From contig NZ_JACHJU010000001.1 in the NCBI RefSeq assembly GCF_014203795.1, positions 124,001-188,000 of the forward strand: a stretch of DNA of 64,000 nucleotides, in the 5' to 3' direction. Shown one piece after another: positions 38,122 to 46,869 of the stretch (position 1 is the first letter of the stretch; each line of letters begins with the position of its first letter). This DNA is from Streptosporangium album. GTDB taxonomy: Bacteria > Actinomycetota > Actinomycetes > Streptosporangiales > Streptosporangiaceae. A program made the position numbers and the translations under genes. The notes under the pieces were generated by a model. That model had not been told where the DNA came from. It worked only from the letters and a program-made list of their open reading frames with translations, and searched no databases.

Positions 38122-39268
38122 GGTCCTCCAGCCACGCGAGGATCTCGTCGTTGTGCTGGCCCAGGGCGGGTGGGGCGCCATGCCGTACCGGGGGCTCGCC
38201 GTCGAAGCGGAGCGGCGGGCCCGGCAGTTCGACGGTGCCGAGCACGGGGTGGTCGACCTCGACGAGCAGGCCCTGGGAGCGGGTCTGCTCCCAGGCGTAG
38301 ACCTCGTCGATGGATCTGATCGCCCCGGCGGGCACGCCGGCCTCGGCGAGCGCGGCCAGCCAGTGGGCGCGGTCGTGCTTGGTCAGCGTCCGCTCCATGT
38401 CGGCGATCAACTCATCCCGATGCGCGAATCTTTCCCTGTTTATCGCATATTTCGGTATATCGGGGTCGATGTTCAGCAGGGCGGCCACCTTCCGCCACAG
38501 CGCGTCGTTCGCCGCCGCGATCTGGATCATGCCGTCGGCGCAGTGGAACGCCCCGTAGGGGGCGATGGAGGCGTGGTGGTTGCCCCCCGCCACCGGCACC
38601 TGGCCACCGACCGTCCAGGCCGTGCCGTGATAGGAGTGCACGCCGGTCACGGCGGCCAGCAGCGAGGTCCGCACGACCTTGCCCCGGCCGGTGCGCTCGC
38701 GCTCGTAGAGGGCGGCGACCACACCGTAGGCGCCGTGGATGCCGCCGAGCAGGTCGGCGATCGACGCCCCCACCCGGTAGGGCTCGTCGGCGGATGGTCC
38801 GGTGAGGCTCATCAGCCCGGCCTCTCCCTGGGCGATCTGGTCGTAGCCCGGCCGGCCCCCCTCGGGACCGTCATGGCCGAACCCGGTGATCGACAGGATG
38901 ACCAGGCGCGGATTGAGCTCGTGCAGCCGCTCGACGGGGAAGCCGAGCCGATCGAGCACGCCGGTGCGGAAGTTCTCGATCAGCACGTCGCTCTGCCGTA
39001 CCAGACGCTCGATCAGGGCCTTGCCCTCGGTGGACTTGAGATCCACGGTGATCGACTGCTTGTTGCGGTTGGCCGCGAGGAAATAGGTGGAGATGTCATT
39101 TTCTGGGCCGACGAACGGCGGTCCCCAGCTCCGGGACTCGTCGCCCCCCGCGGGATGCTCCACCTTGATCACGCGGGCCCCCAGGTCACCGAGCATCTGC
39201 GCGGCGTGCGGTCCCGCCAGCGCGCGCGAGAGGTCGAGGACGACGATGTCGCCGAGGGCTCCGTGCAA
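38111..39268 (-). CDS. Family III CoA-transferase (CaiB/BaiF)
   Basis: 385 residues. The start is TTG at 39268, with GGAGG 6-7 bp upstream, preferred over longer readings. Family III motifs: GDIVVLDLSRALAGPHAAQM, LGDLGARVIKVEHPAGGDES, YFLAANRNKQSITVDLKS, DVLIENFRTGVLDRLG (active-site Asp is expected in the GVxxR..Q..D region: GRPGYDQIAQGEAGLMSLTG). It moves CoA between carboxylic acids. Overlaps the carboxyltransferase gene, suggesting one acyl-CoA pathway. Confidence 0.92.
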   Translation of the reverse strand: MHGALGDIVVLDLSRALAGPHAAQMLGDLGARVIKVEHPAGGDESRSWGPPFVGPENDISTYFLAANRNKQSITVDLKSTEGKALIERLVRQSDVLIENFRTGVLDRLGFPVERLHELNPRLVILSITGFGHDGPEGGRPGYDQIAQGEAGLMSLTGPSADEPYRVGASIADLLGGIHGAYGVVAALYERERTGRGKVVRTSLLAAVTGVHSYHGTAWTVGGQVPVAGGNHHASIAPYGAFHCADGMIQIAAANDALWRKVAALLNIDPDIPKYAINRERFAHRDELIADMERTLTKHDRAHWLAALAEAGVPAGAIRSIDEVYAWEQTRSQGLLVEVDHPVLGTVELPGPPLRFDGEPPVRHGAPPALGQHNDEILAWLEDRER

Positions 39269-39496
39269 GATCAGCCTCCAGTGGTGGTCGCGGGCCTGGC
39301 CGGATCGGAGCGGGGAAGGCGTCTCCCCCGCCGTCAGCCTGCCTGATGACCCGCGCCGCTCCCTATCCGGGTGCGGCATGTTCGAGATCTTCCCAGACGT
39401 ACCCCTTCCCTCTCCAGCCCGTTCCCCTTGGAACCGGCAAGGACACTCTCAAACCGGACAGACGAGCGTCACGTGCCCCCTCTGGATACTGACAGC

Positions 39497-40078
39497 ATGG
39501 GCAAGGTGGGGGTAATCGTCTCCTTTGAGGATCTCGCCGGAGCGGTCCGGCGGCTGTCGCCGTCGTGCGGTCCGGTCCGCGTCGTCGCGGTGGACGGGCC
39601 GGGTGGGTCGGGCAAGACGACCTTCGCCGGGCGGCTGGGCCGGGCGTTGGACGCCCAGGTGATCCACAGCGACGACTTCCCCGTGCCGTGGGACGAGCCT
39701 CCCGCGGCCTGGTTCACGCACGTGCGGGAGCAGGTGCTGGGCCCGCTGGCGGCGGGCGAGCCGGGAAGATACCGGCGCTACGACTGGGTCCGCGGCGCCT
39801 TCGCCGACTGGGTGGACGTGCCGGTCGCACCGGTGCTGCTCCTCGAAGGGGTGAGCACGGCCCGGCGCACGGCCCCGGCGGCCTTCGCCGTCTGGGTGGA
39901 GGCCCCCCGGCCGCTACGGCTGACCCGCGCTCTGGCCAGGGACGGCGCCGCCCTCGCACCGCAGTGGCACGCCTGGATGCGCGCCGAGGACGAGTGGTTC
40001 GCCGCCGACGACACCCGCGCCCGCGCCGACCTCCGCCTCGACGGCGCCGCCGTGCCGGGCGAGTTCGTCGTGCTCTGA
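39497..40078 (+). CDS. P-loop kinase, uridine-kinase-like
   Basis: 193 residues. Walker A is VDGPGGSGKTTFAGRL (about 33-48), followed by VIHSDDFPVPWDEP, the substrate-binding Asp motif of uridine-kinase-like proteins, and LLLEGVSTARR. No close enough feature to name the substrate. No ribosome site precedes the ATG; a -10-like GATACT about 9 bp upstream suggests a possible leaderless mRNA. The 3' end abuts a truncated gene of the sulfur island, so the neighbourhood is rearranged. Confidence 0.82.
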   Translation: MGKVGVIVSFEDLAGAVRRLSPSCGPVRVVAVDGPGGSGKTTFAGRLGRALDAQVIHSDDFPVPWDEPPAAWFTHVREQVLGPLAAGEPGRYRRYDWVRGAFADWVDVPVAPVLLLEGVSTARRTAPAAFAVWVEAPRPLRLTRALARDGAALAPQWHAWMRAEDEWFAADDTRARADLRLDGAAVPGEFVVL

Positions 40079-40088
40079 GAGTCCCGGA

Positions 40089-40136
40089 TCCGAGCAGCAC
40101 GCCGATCACCGCGCCGAGGACCAGTGCGGTCAGCAT
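40089..40136 (-). pseudogene. 5' stub of a TauE/SafE-type sulfite/sulfur exporter gene
   Basis: From the ATG at 40136, behind ACGGAG, the codons read MLTALVLGAVIGVLLG, a typical opening of TauE/SafE membrane proteins, whose next residues are normally a Gly-rich loop. Here the match stops after 16 codons, about 10 bp from the end of the kinase gene. TauE/SafE genes often belong to CstR-controlled sulfur islands. Short length keeps the call tentative. Confidence 0.45.
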
Positions 40137-40254
40137 CGTCGTCTCCGTTCGACCGGTTGCTTCGGCCGGTTGGTTCGGGCGCGGGGTTCACCCGCCGGTC
40201 GGGCCGGCGGGGCGCACATCGGGGCCGCTCACCCGCGGGCGCCGGCCAGGGCGC

Positions 40255-40605
40255 TCAGCACGGTGTCGAGGTCGGTGCGGGGGCCGCCTGCCAGGTGGTG
40301 ATGCCGCCGGTCAGGATGCGCAGATTGGGCAGGCCCGCACCGGCGAGGACCTGCTCGGCCTGGCCGGCGCGCTGGCCGGAGCGGCAGATCAGCACCACCT
40401 GCTCATCAAGGTGGGCGCGTAGTTCGGTGCGGTGCTCGCGCAGCAGGTCCAGCGGCACGTTGTAGGAGCCGGGGATGTGCGCGGTCTCGAACTCGCCGGG
40501 GGTGCGCACGTCGATCAGCCGGGGCCCGTTTCCGGATTCCAGCAGCTGCCGCAGGGTGGCGGCGTCGAGGGTGACGGGGGTCGCCGGGGTGTCGGCGGTG
40601 GTCAT
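40255..40605 (-). CDS. Single-domain rhodanese sulfurtransferase, probably frameshifted at the 3' end
   Basis: 116 residues from the ATG at 40605 behind AAGGAG. RLIDVRTPGEFETAHIPGSY and VVLICRSGQRAGQ, with Cys74 as the persulfide site, show an intact rhodanese core ending GGITTWQA. The last ten residues (APAPTSTPC) look out of frame. One extra base in the five-G run at 40279-40283 (+ strand) would continue as PRTDLDTVLSALAGARG with a stop at 40229 and fully GC-rich third positions. It would carry sulfane sulfur. Confidence 0.8.
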   Translation of the reverse strand: MTTADTPATPVTLDAATLRQLLESGNGPRLIDVRTPGEFETAHIPGSYNVPLDLLREHRTELRAHLDEQVVLICRSGQRAGQAEQVLAGAGLPNLRILTGGITTWQAAPAPTSTPC

Positions 40606-40679
40606 ACGATCTCCTTGTCGAAAAGCGGTGGTGGTCGGCCGGTCCTCGGGGACAGCGGTTCTCGCAGGTGCCGCGGTCC

Positions 40680-41102
40680 TCAGGGGCGGCGGCCCTCAGT
40701 GGTGCGGCGGTCGGTCTCGGGGGCGGTGATGGTCAGGCCCGCGGCGGCGGCGTCGGCGTAGGCGTCGTCGATGTGCACCACGCGCCGCCCTGCTCGGATC
40801 AACAGGCCGGTGGCCGCCGCGGCCCGGTAGCCCGAGCCGCAGTGCACCCACACCGTCCCGTCCGGCACCTCGGTCAGACGGTTCGGCAGGTCGGGCAGCG
40901 GGATGTGGGTGGCGTCGTCGAGGTGCCCGGCGCGCCACTCATTGCCCATGCGCACGCCCAGCCGGCCGGCCAGGGCCAGGACGCGGTCGATGTCGCGCTG
41001 CGGGTCGATCACCAGCGCGAGTCGCCCGTCATGGGCCAGGTAGCTGCGGTCGCCCAAGGAGGAGGTCTCGACCACCTCAACGTGGATCATCGTCATCGTC
41101 AT
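40680..41102 (-). pseudogene. Persulfide dioxygenase-rhodanese fusion with most of the MBL domain deleted
   Basis: 140 residues from the ATG at 41102 behind GAAGGCGGT. Residues 1-51 (HVEVVETSSLGDRSYLAHDG ... AGRLGVR) are the start of an ETHE1-like metallo-beta-lactamase domain. The frame then jumps directly to a C-terminal rhodanese domain (GNEWRAGHLDDATHIPLPDL, WVHCGSGYRAAAATGLL). Intact relatives are about 450-460 residues; roughly 300 residues with the HxHxDH iron-binding site are missing. Frame and both ends are preserved. Dioxygenase activity is impossible; the rhodanese part could still fold. Confidence 0.78.
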
Positions 41103-41428
41103 ACCGCCTTCGCTTGTCGGTTTCGGTGTCGCTGCCGTGATTGCCGGGTTGTTCGGCGCCGGGGCCGTCGGCGGCCGCGCTCCAGTGGCAGAGCGGCCCG
41201 CTGCCAGGCGTTGGTGCCGCCGGCCGGCGACCACACCCGGGCTCCGGCGCCCCGCGGCGCTTGGGCCGCGACCGCGCTGCCTCTACCGGAGCGGCACTTC
41301 GCCACCACACTGCGCCCGGCGTGGCCGGCGTGGCCGGCGAAGAGCGTGTCCAGCTCGTCCAGCGGCACCGTGCCGGTCAGGTCGCTAAGCCGCAGATCAT
41401 CGACGGTGATTTCACGGATCGTCATCAT
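41099..41428 (-). pseudogene. Degenerate rhodanese-like gene
   Basis: 109 residues from the ATG at 41428 behind GAGGGG. It begins MMTIREITVDDLRLSDL and then jumps to TVPLDELDTLFAGHAG and VVAKCRSGRGSA, with the active-site CRSG still present, and AGGTNAWQRAALPL. The expected DVREPxEFxxGHxPGA strand of rhodaneses is missing and the C-terminal 25 residues are Arg-rich filler, so an internal deletion and perhaps a frameshift have occurred. ATGA overlap with the next (also damaged) gene. A CstR-type operator lies just upstream. Confidence 0.6.
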
Positions 41429-41445
41429 GCAACCCCTCAACGCAT

Positions 41446-41461
41446 ATACCCGGGGGGGTAT
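41446..41461. promoter_or_regulatory. CsoR/CstR-family operator (island promoter)
   Basis: ATACCC-GGGG-GGGTAT, the G-tract inverted repeat recognised by CsoR/CstR proteins, 18 bp upstream of the first rhodanese gene's start. Confidence 0.75.
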
Positions 41462-41550
41462 CTATCGGACAGACAGGTGCCGTCGCTCTGCGGTGGTCCC
41501 CGCTCGCCTTCCCGGCGAACGGGGACCACTCGTGACAGCTTCCGGGCGCC

Positions 41551-41814
41551 TCAGGACAGGGACATGAACAGCTTCTCCAGCCGCTCGAGGCTGATCGGGG
41601 GCTCCTCGCCGCGCCCACGCGCCGCCTGGCACTGCTGCAACCCGGTTGATATGATCTTGAATCCGGCCCGGTCCAGCGCCTTGGAGACCGCCGCCAGCTG
41701 GGTCAGCACCCGCTCGCAGTCGTCGGCGTTCTCGATCATCGCGATCACTCCGCCCAGCTGGCCGTGAGCCCGCTTGAGCCGGGTGAGGGCGTCGGCCAGG
41801 ACGGTCGCGTCCAT
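41551..41814 (-). CDS. CstR-like persulfide-sensing repressor (CsoR family)
   Basis: 87 residues from the ATG at 41814 (GTGGAG upstream). RLKRAHGQLGGVIAMIENAD, Cys33 (DDCERV) and Cys62 (LQQCQA) are 29 residues apart, as the sensor cysteines of CstR/CsoR are. The His that CsoR uses for copper, four residues before the second Cys, is Gly here, so this is the persulfide-sensing CstR type rather than a copper sensor. The in-frame ATG at 41844 lies inside the operator, so the shorter start is preferred. It should repress the island and itself. Confidence 0.85.
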   Translation of the reverse strand: MDATVLADALTRLKRAHGQLGGVIAMIENADDCERVLTQLAAVSKALDRAGFKIISTGLQQCQAARGRGEEPPISLERLEKLFMSLS

Positions 41815-41840
41815 CTCCACTCGCTCCACCTCCGCACCCA

Positions 41841-41860
41841 ACATACCCCCCCAGGTATGT
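41841..41860. promoter_or_regulatory. CsoR/CstR-family operator (own promoter)
   Basis: ACATACC-N6-GGTATGT, perfect 7-bp arms around a C-rich centre, 27 bp upstream of the regulator's start. It has the same design as the site at 41446-41461. Confidence 0.72.
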
Positions 41861-42043
41861 GAAGGACAGCGAGGGCCCTCATTCAGAGGTGGGACGGTCG
41901 GTGATGGCGCGCCGCCAGTCACCCGAGGCGAACATGATGCCCGGCTCAGGGCCACCTGCGTCGACCGTCTGAAAACACTTCAGATGCCGGCAAGTCTTCC
42001 GACCAGCCCATTGCCTCTTTCCGGCGATTTGGTCTGCCCCCCA

Positions 42044-44077
42044 CTAACGCTCCACCGGATCCGCCGTGCAGGGGGCGTCACCGCAGACGTCGACCACCAG
42101 GCCGTCCTGGAGGAAGCGGGCCTTCTGCACGCGGGCCTCGGGATCGTTGCGCGGGTCCTCGTGGGGGTCACGTCCGTACTGCGGGCCGAGCGGCGGGACG
42201 TTGGCCGCCGGCGGCGCGGGCGTCCCGCTGTCCCAGACGACCAGCGCCGAGCCGGCGTAGGGCCTGCGGGGCAGGGAGGGAATCCCCCAGTACGGAGCCA
42301 GGTCGGGGCTGCGCCCGTCGGCGACCGCGGGCCGGTGGATCCGCGCCCCGATCGTGCGGGCCTCCACCTCGGCCGTCACCGTGGAGACCTGGTGGTCACC
42401 GAAGGCGGCGTGCAGCAGCACACGGTGACGGGGTGAGCCGGGCAGCGGGTCCCCGGTCAGATGCTCGGCATACCCGTTGGTCTCCGCACGGTCCCAGAGC
42501 ATCTGGAGCAGCCCGAAGCAGACCTGCTGGGTCAGTTTGTCGGGATAGGCGCGGTCCATGAGCTGCTGGAACGGCAGGAAGTCCACGCTGCGGTTGAGCA
42601 GCGTGCCGTAGTTCATCCCCGCCACGCCGAGCACGGCGTTGCGCACGTCGGGCGAGACGGCGACCAGCGCACCGCCCGCGATGGCCCCCTGGCTGTTGCC
42701 GTCGTAGGCGAGAGCGTCCCGCCGGTCGATCAGCGACCTGCCCCGCCCGTCCTGGAAGGCCGTGTGGCCCGCGAACCCGTCCCAGGTGATCATCGCCCGG
42801 CCGAGGAGGACGAAGTTCAGCAGGCTCTGCTGGAGCCGGTCGGTGACCGTGCCGAACCGGGAGAGGTCTCCGAACACGCCCGCCACGTGCTGGACGTCCT
42901 CGTCGGCCATGCCGATCCACTTCGTCGCGCAGAACATGAAGCCGTGCTCTCCGGCCATCGCCCGCACGTTGCCGGCGCGCACCTCGGTGGCCCTGCCGAG
43001 CAGGCCGTGGCCGTACAGGGCCGGATGCGCGGGCCGGGTGAACGCCGAGCGCGGGATCTCGCACTGGTACTGCGCCTTCACCGTGTCGCCGAGCAGGCGC
43101 GGCAGCCCGTCGGGGCCACGGTTGAGGTTCGAGCCGGGCGGGCCGCCCGGCCTGTCGAGATAGTTCGGGACCAGGATCTCGCCGGCGACCTCCCTGGCGA
43201 CGGAAGAGTCCTGCTCGGGGGTGAGGTCGGTGACGGAAGTGACCGTGAACTTCGGCGAGCGGCCCTTGAGCGTCCGCAGCGCCTGGTCCCGCATGGCCAG
43301 CACGGGAGCGGCGATGCCCTGCTGGCTGGCGACGGTGAAATCCCAGGCGAGCTGGAGTCCCGCGGTGTCCACCCCCGCTCTGGCGAGGTCGTCGAGTGTG
43401 CGGCGGAGCGAGTGCTGCCGCCCGGCGAGCGGATCCCCGGAGGGGAGGCCGTCGCCGAGGAGCCTGGTGAAGGTCTCCCCGACCGGCAGGTCCTCGCCCT
43501 CGGTGTCCTTCAGCCCCCGCAGGGCGACGGCGTAGCGGTGCCCCTCGCGGAAGTTCCTCGCCGGCCTGATGATCAGCGCCTGCCGGGCGGGGTCGGCGGC
43601 GCCCGCGTCGAGTTCCGCCCAGTACGGCCAGCGCTCCCCGGTCCGGGTGTCGACGATCACGACGGGGGCGTCGCGGCGCAGGGACCACCCGATGTCGGTG
43701 ACGGGTGCGGCGCCCGTCTTGACCAGATCGAGGCCGGGCACATGGGCCAGGAGCGCCGAACCCGGGGAGAAGCCGTCGGCCGCGTTCCACTGGGCGGGGT
43801 CGATCGGGGTGTCCGCGGCGTTACGGGGCATGGCCTCGGCTGCGAGGGCGACCCGCAGTCCGGTGCGGGTGCGCGCACCCGTGGTGAACCAGTCGTTGGG
43901 GAAGGGAAGCAGGCACTCGGCGCCGGCGATCGGGTCGCAGCCGCCCCCGGACGCCGCGGCCGTCGGAGCCGGGGTCGCGGGAGGCGCGGCGCCGGGGGCG
44001 GGGCCGGCCCACGACGGTACGGCCGTCACCGAGGTCAGGGCCAGTACCGAAACCGCCAGCACCATACGCAGACGCAT
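42044..44077 (-). CDS. Large secreted alpha/beta-hydrolase-like protein
   Basis: 677 residues. Signal peptide MRLRMVLAVSVLALTSVTAV, cleavage near SWA-GP. LPFPNDWFTTGARTRTGLRV and LIIRPARNFREGHRYAVALR resemble the N-terminal domain of bacterial virulence-factor lipases. The later AYDGNSQGAIAGGAL has the G-x-S-x-G nucleophile elbow, HAAFGDHQVSTVTAEV may give the catalytic His, and six or more Cys suggest extracellular disulfides. Role inferred: extracellular ester hydrolase; substrate unknown. Stands alone on its strand. Confidence 0.75.
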   Translation of the reverse strand: MRLRMVLAVSVLALTSVTAVPSWAGPAPGAAPPATPAPTAAASGGGCDPIAGAECLLPFPNDWFTTGARTRTGLRVALAAEAMPRNAADTPIDPAQWNAADGFSPGSALLAHVPGLDLVKTGAAPVTDIGWSLRRDAPVVIVDTRTGERWPYWAELDAGAADPARQALIIRPARNFREGHRYAVALRGLKDTEGEDLPVGETFTRLLGDGLPSGDPLAGRQHSLRRTLDDLARAGVDTAGLQLAWDFTVASQQGIAAPVLAMRDQALRTLKGRSPKFTVTSVTDLTPEQDSSVAREVAGEILVPNYLDRPGGPPGSNLNRGPDGLPRLLGDTVKAQYQCEIPRSAFTRPAHPALYGHGLLGRATEVRAGNVRAMAGEHGFMFCATKWIGMADEDVQHVAGVFGDLSRFGTVTDRLQQSLLNFVLLGRAMITWDGFAGHTAFQDGRGRSLIDRRDALAYDGNSQGAIAGGALVAVSPDVRNAVLGVAGMNYGTLLNRSVDFLPFQQLMDRAYPDKLTQQVCFGLLQMLWDRAETNGYAEHLTGDPLPGSPRHRVLLHAAFGDHQVSTVTAEVEARTIGARIHRPAVADGRSPDLAPYWGIPSLPRRPYAGSALVVWDSGTPAPPAANVPPLGPQYGRDPHEDPRNDPEARVQKARFLQDGLVVDVCGDAPCTADPVER

Positions 44078-44207
44078 GCGCCCCTCCTCGCGGAGCTCTT
44101 ATGGATCTAGGCGCAGCAGATCCCAGAACGGCGCGGCCGTCAATGGATGTCCGGAACCTGGTCTGAAACGTCACATTTCCCCCGGCGCGGCAGAGGAGGA
44201 CCCGCCT

Positions 44208-44450
44208 GTGGAGTCCGCCAAGCTCACCCTGGATCCGGCCTTCGAGATCGGCCCGGTCGAACGGCGCCTGTTCGGCGGCGAGGCGAGCCTGGAGTGGGCC
44301 GAGGCGCCCCGGATCCTCGAGGAGGAGTACGACGCGACGGTCGCGGCGGTCGTGGGCAGCCTGCTGATCACCCTGCTTAACCACGCCGACCGGGTCGGCA
44401 TCGCCTGCCAGGCCCAGCTCGCCAACGTCATCGCGCTCATCCCCGCCTAG
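44208..44450 (+). pseudogene. Collapsed GH51 alpha-L-arabinofuranosidase
   Basis: 80 residues from a GTG behind GAGGAGGA. The first 23 residues (AKLTLDPAFEIGPVERRLFG) match the N-terminus of GH51 arabinofuranosidases and the last 50 (EAPRILEEEYDATVAAVVGS, LLITLLNHADRVGIACQAQL, ANVIA) match a region close to their C-terminus. The intervening catalytic barrel of several hundred residues is gone without breaking the frame. The product cannot be an enzyme. It retains a good ribosome site and a stop. Confidence 0.75.
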
Positions 44451-44486
44451 CCGTACGCATTCGGGGGGCGTGTGGGCCGGTCGCGG

Positions 44487-45972
<1,486 letters not shown>

Positions 45973-46127
45973 CCAGCTCGTTGAGCCGGGAGTTCCGGTC
46001 CCCCCAGGCGCCCCGCCGCAGAACGACCACCGAGAACGAGCCGGTCGACTGGTCATTCGGCGACAGCGTGGCGCAGTACGCGGAGGCCGGCCGATGAGGG
46101 TGACGACGGCCATCCGGGAAACAGGGT

Positions 46128-46781
46128 CTAGAACGTCACGTTCTCCAGGTGGCCGGCATCGTTGAAAACCTCCGGCCGCGTCCCCCGCCAGACGGAGACC
46201 GAGGCGTTGCGGACCGGGAGGAACGGGTCCAGCCGGTCCAGCGGGATCCCCTCGATGACGTGTTTGACCATCAACACCACCGCGTCGTGCGCCACGATCA
46301 GCACCTGTCTGCCCGCGCACTCGGCGCGCAGGTCCGCGAGGACCTCTCGCACCCGGTCGGCGACGTCGGGCATGCTCTCCCCCTCCGGCGCGCGGTAGCT
46401 GTATCGCCGCGCGAGCATGGCCTCGGCCTCCTCGGGGAACCGCTCCCTGATCGCCGCCAGGTTCATCCCCGACAGCGCGCCCATCTCCCGGTCCCGCAGC
46501 CGTGCCTCCAGCCGGAACTCCGGGGCCGCGTCCAGCTCGGCCGCGGCGAGCTCCCAGGTCTGCACGGCCCGCAGGTACGGCGAGCACCACACCACCTCGG
46601 GCGCTCCTCCGGCGGCCAGGCGCCTGCCCAGCTCGCCTGCCTGCCGCCGGCCGAGCGGGCTGAGCGGCGTGCCGTGGTCGGGCTCCCCCAGGTCGACGGC
46701 CGCCCCGGTGGCGGACGCCTCGTCGAAGGCGGCGTTGGACGCGCTCTGGCCGTGCCGTACAGCGATGATCACAGAAGGCAT
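46128..46781 (-). CDS. Histidine phosphatase family protein
   Basis: 217 residues from the ATG at 46781. RHGQSASN carries the phosphorylated His; RAVQTWELA, a Glu in LRDREMGALSG and the second His in IVAHDAVVLMVKHV complete the active site. Broad family (phosphoglycerate-mutase-like), cytoplasmic; substrate not readable. GGAG sits close to the ATG. It follows the hyuB gene on the same strand after 88 bp. Confidence 0.9.
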   Translation of the reverse strand: MPSVIIAVRHGQSASNAAFDEASATGAAVDLGEPDHGTPLSPLGRRQAGELGRRLAAGGAPEVVWCSPYLRAVQTWELAAAELDAAPEFRLEARLRDREMGALSGMNLAAIRERFPEEAEAMLARRYSYRAPEGESMPDVADRVREVLADLRAECAGRQVLIVAHDAVVLMVKHVIEGIPLDRLDPFLPVRNASVSVWRGTRPEVFNDAGHLENVTF

Positions 46782-46869
46782 GACTCCAGCGAACCCTCCC
46801 GGCGCTCCGCAGGCAAGGCCTACCGCCCCGACGTGGTGTCGCGCCGCTCCAGCCACGGAGATCGGTTCG

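Noticed and set aside
36577-39268. Complete acetyl-CoA carboxylase operon
   Set aside because: Only the carboxyltransferase is present; no biotin carboxylase or biotin carrier gene is in the window.
41551-41814. Copper-sensing CsoR assignment
   Set aside because: The histidine ligand four residues before the second cysteine is Gly, and the neighbours are sulfur-transfer genes, so a CstR-type assignment fits better.
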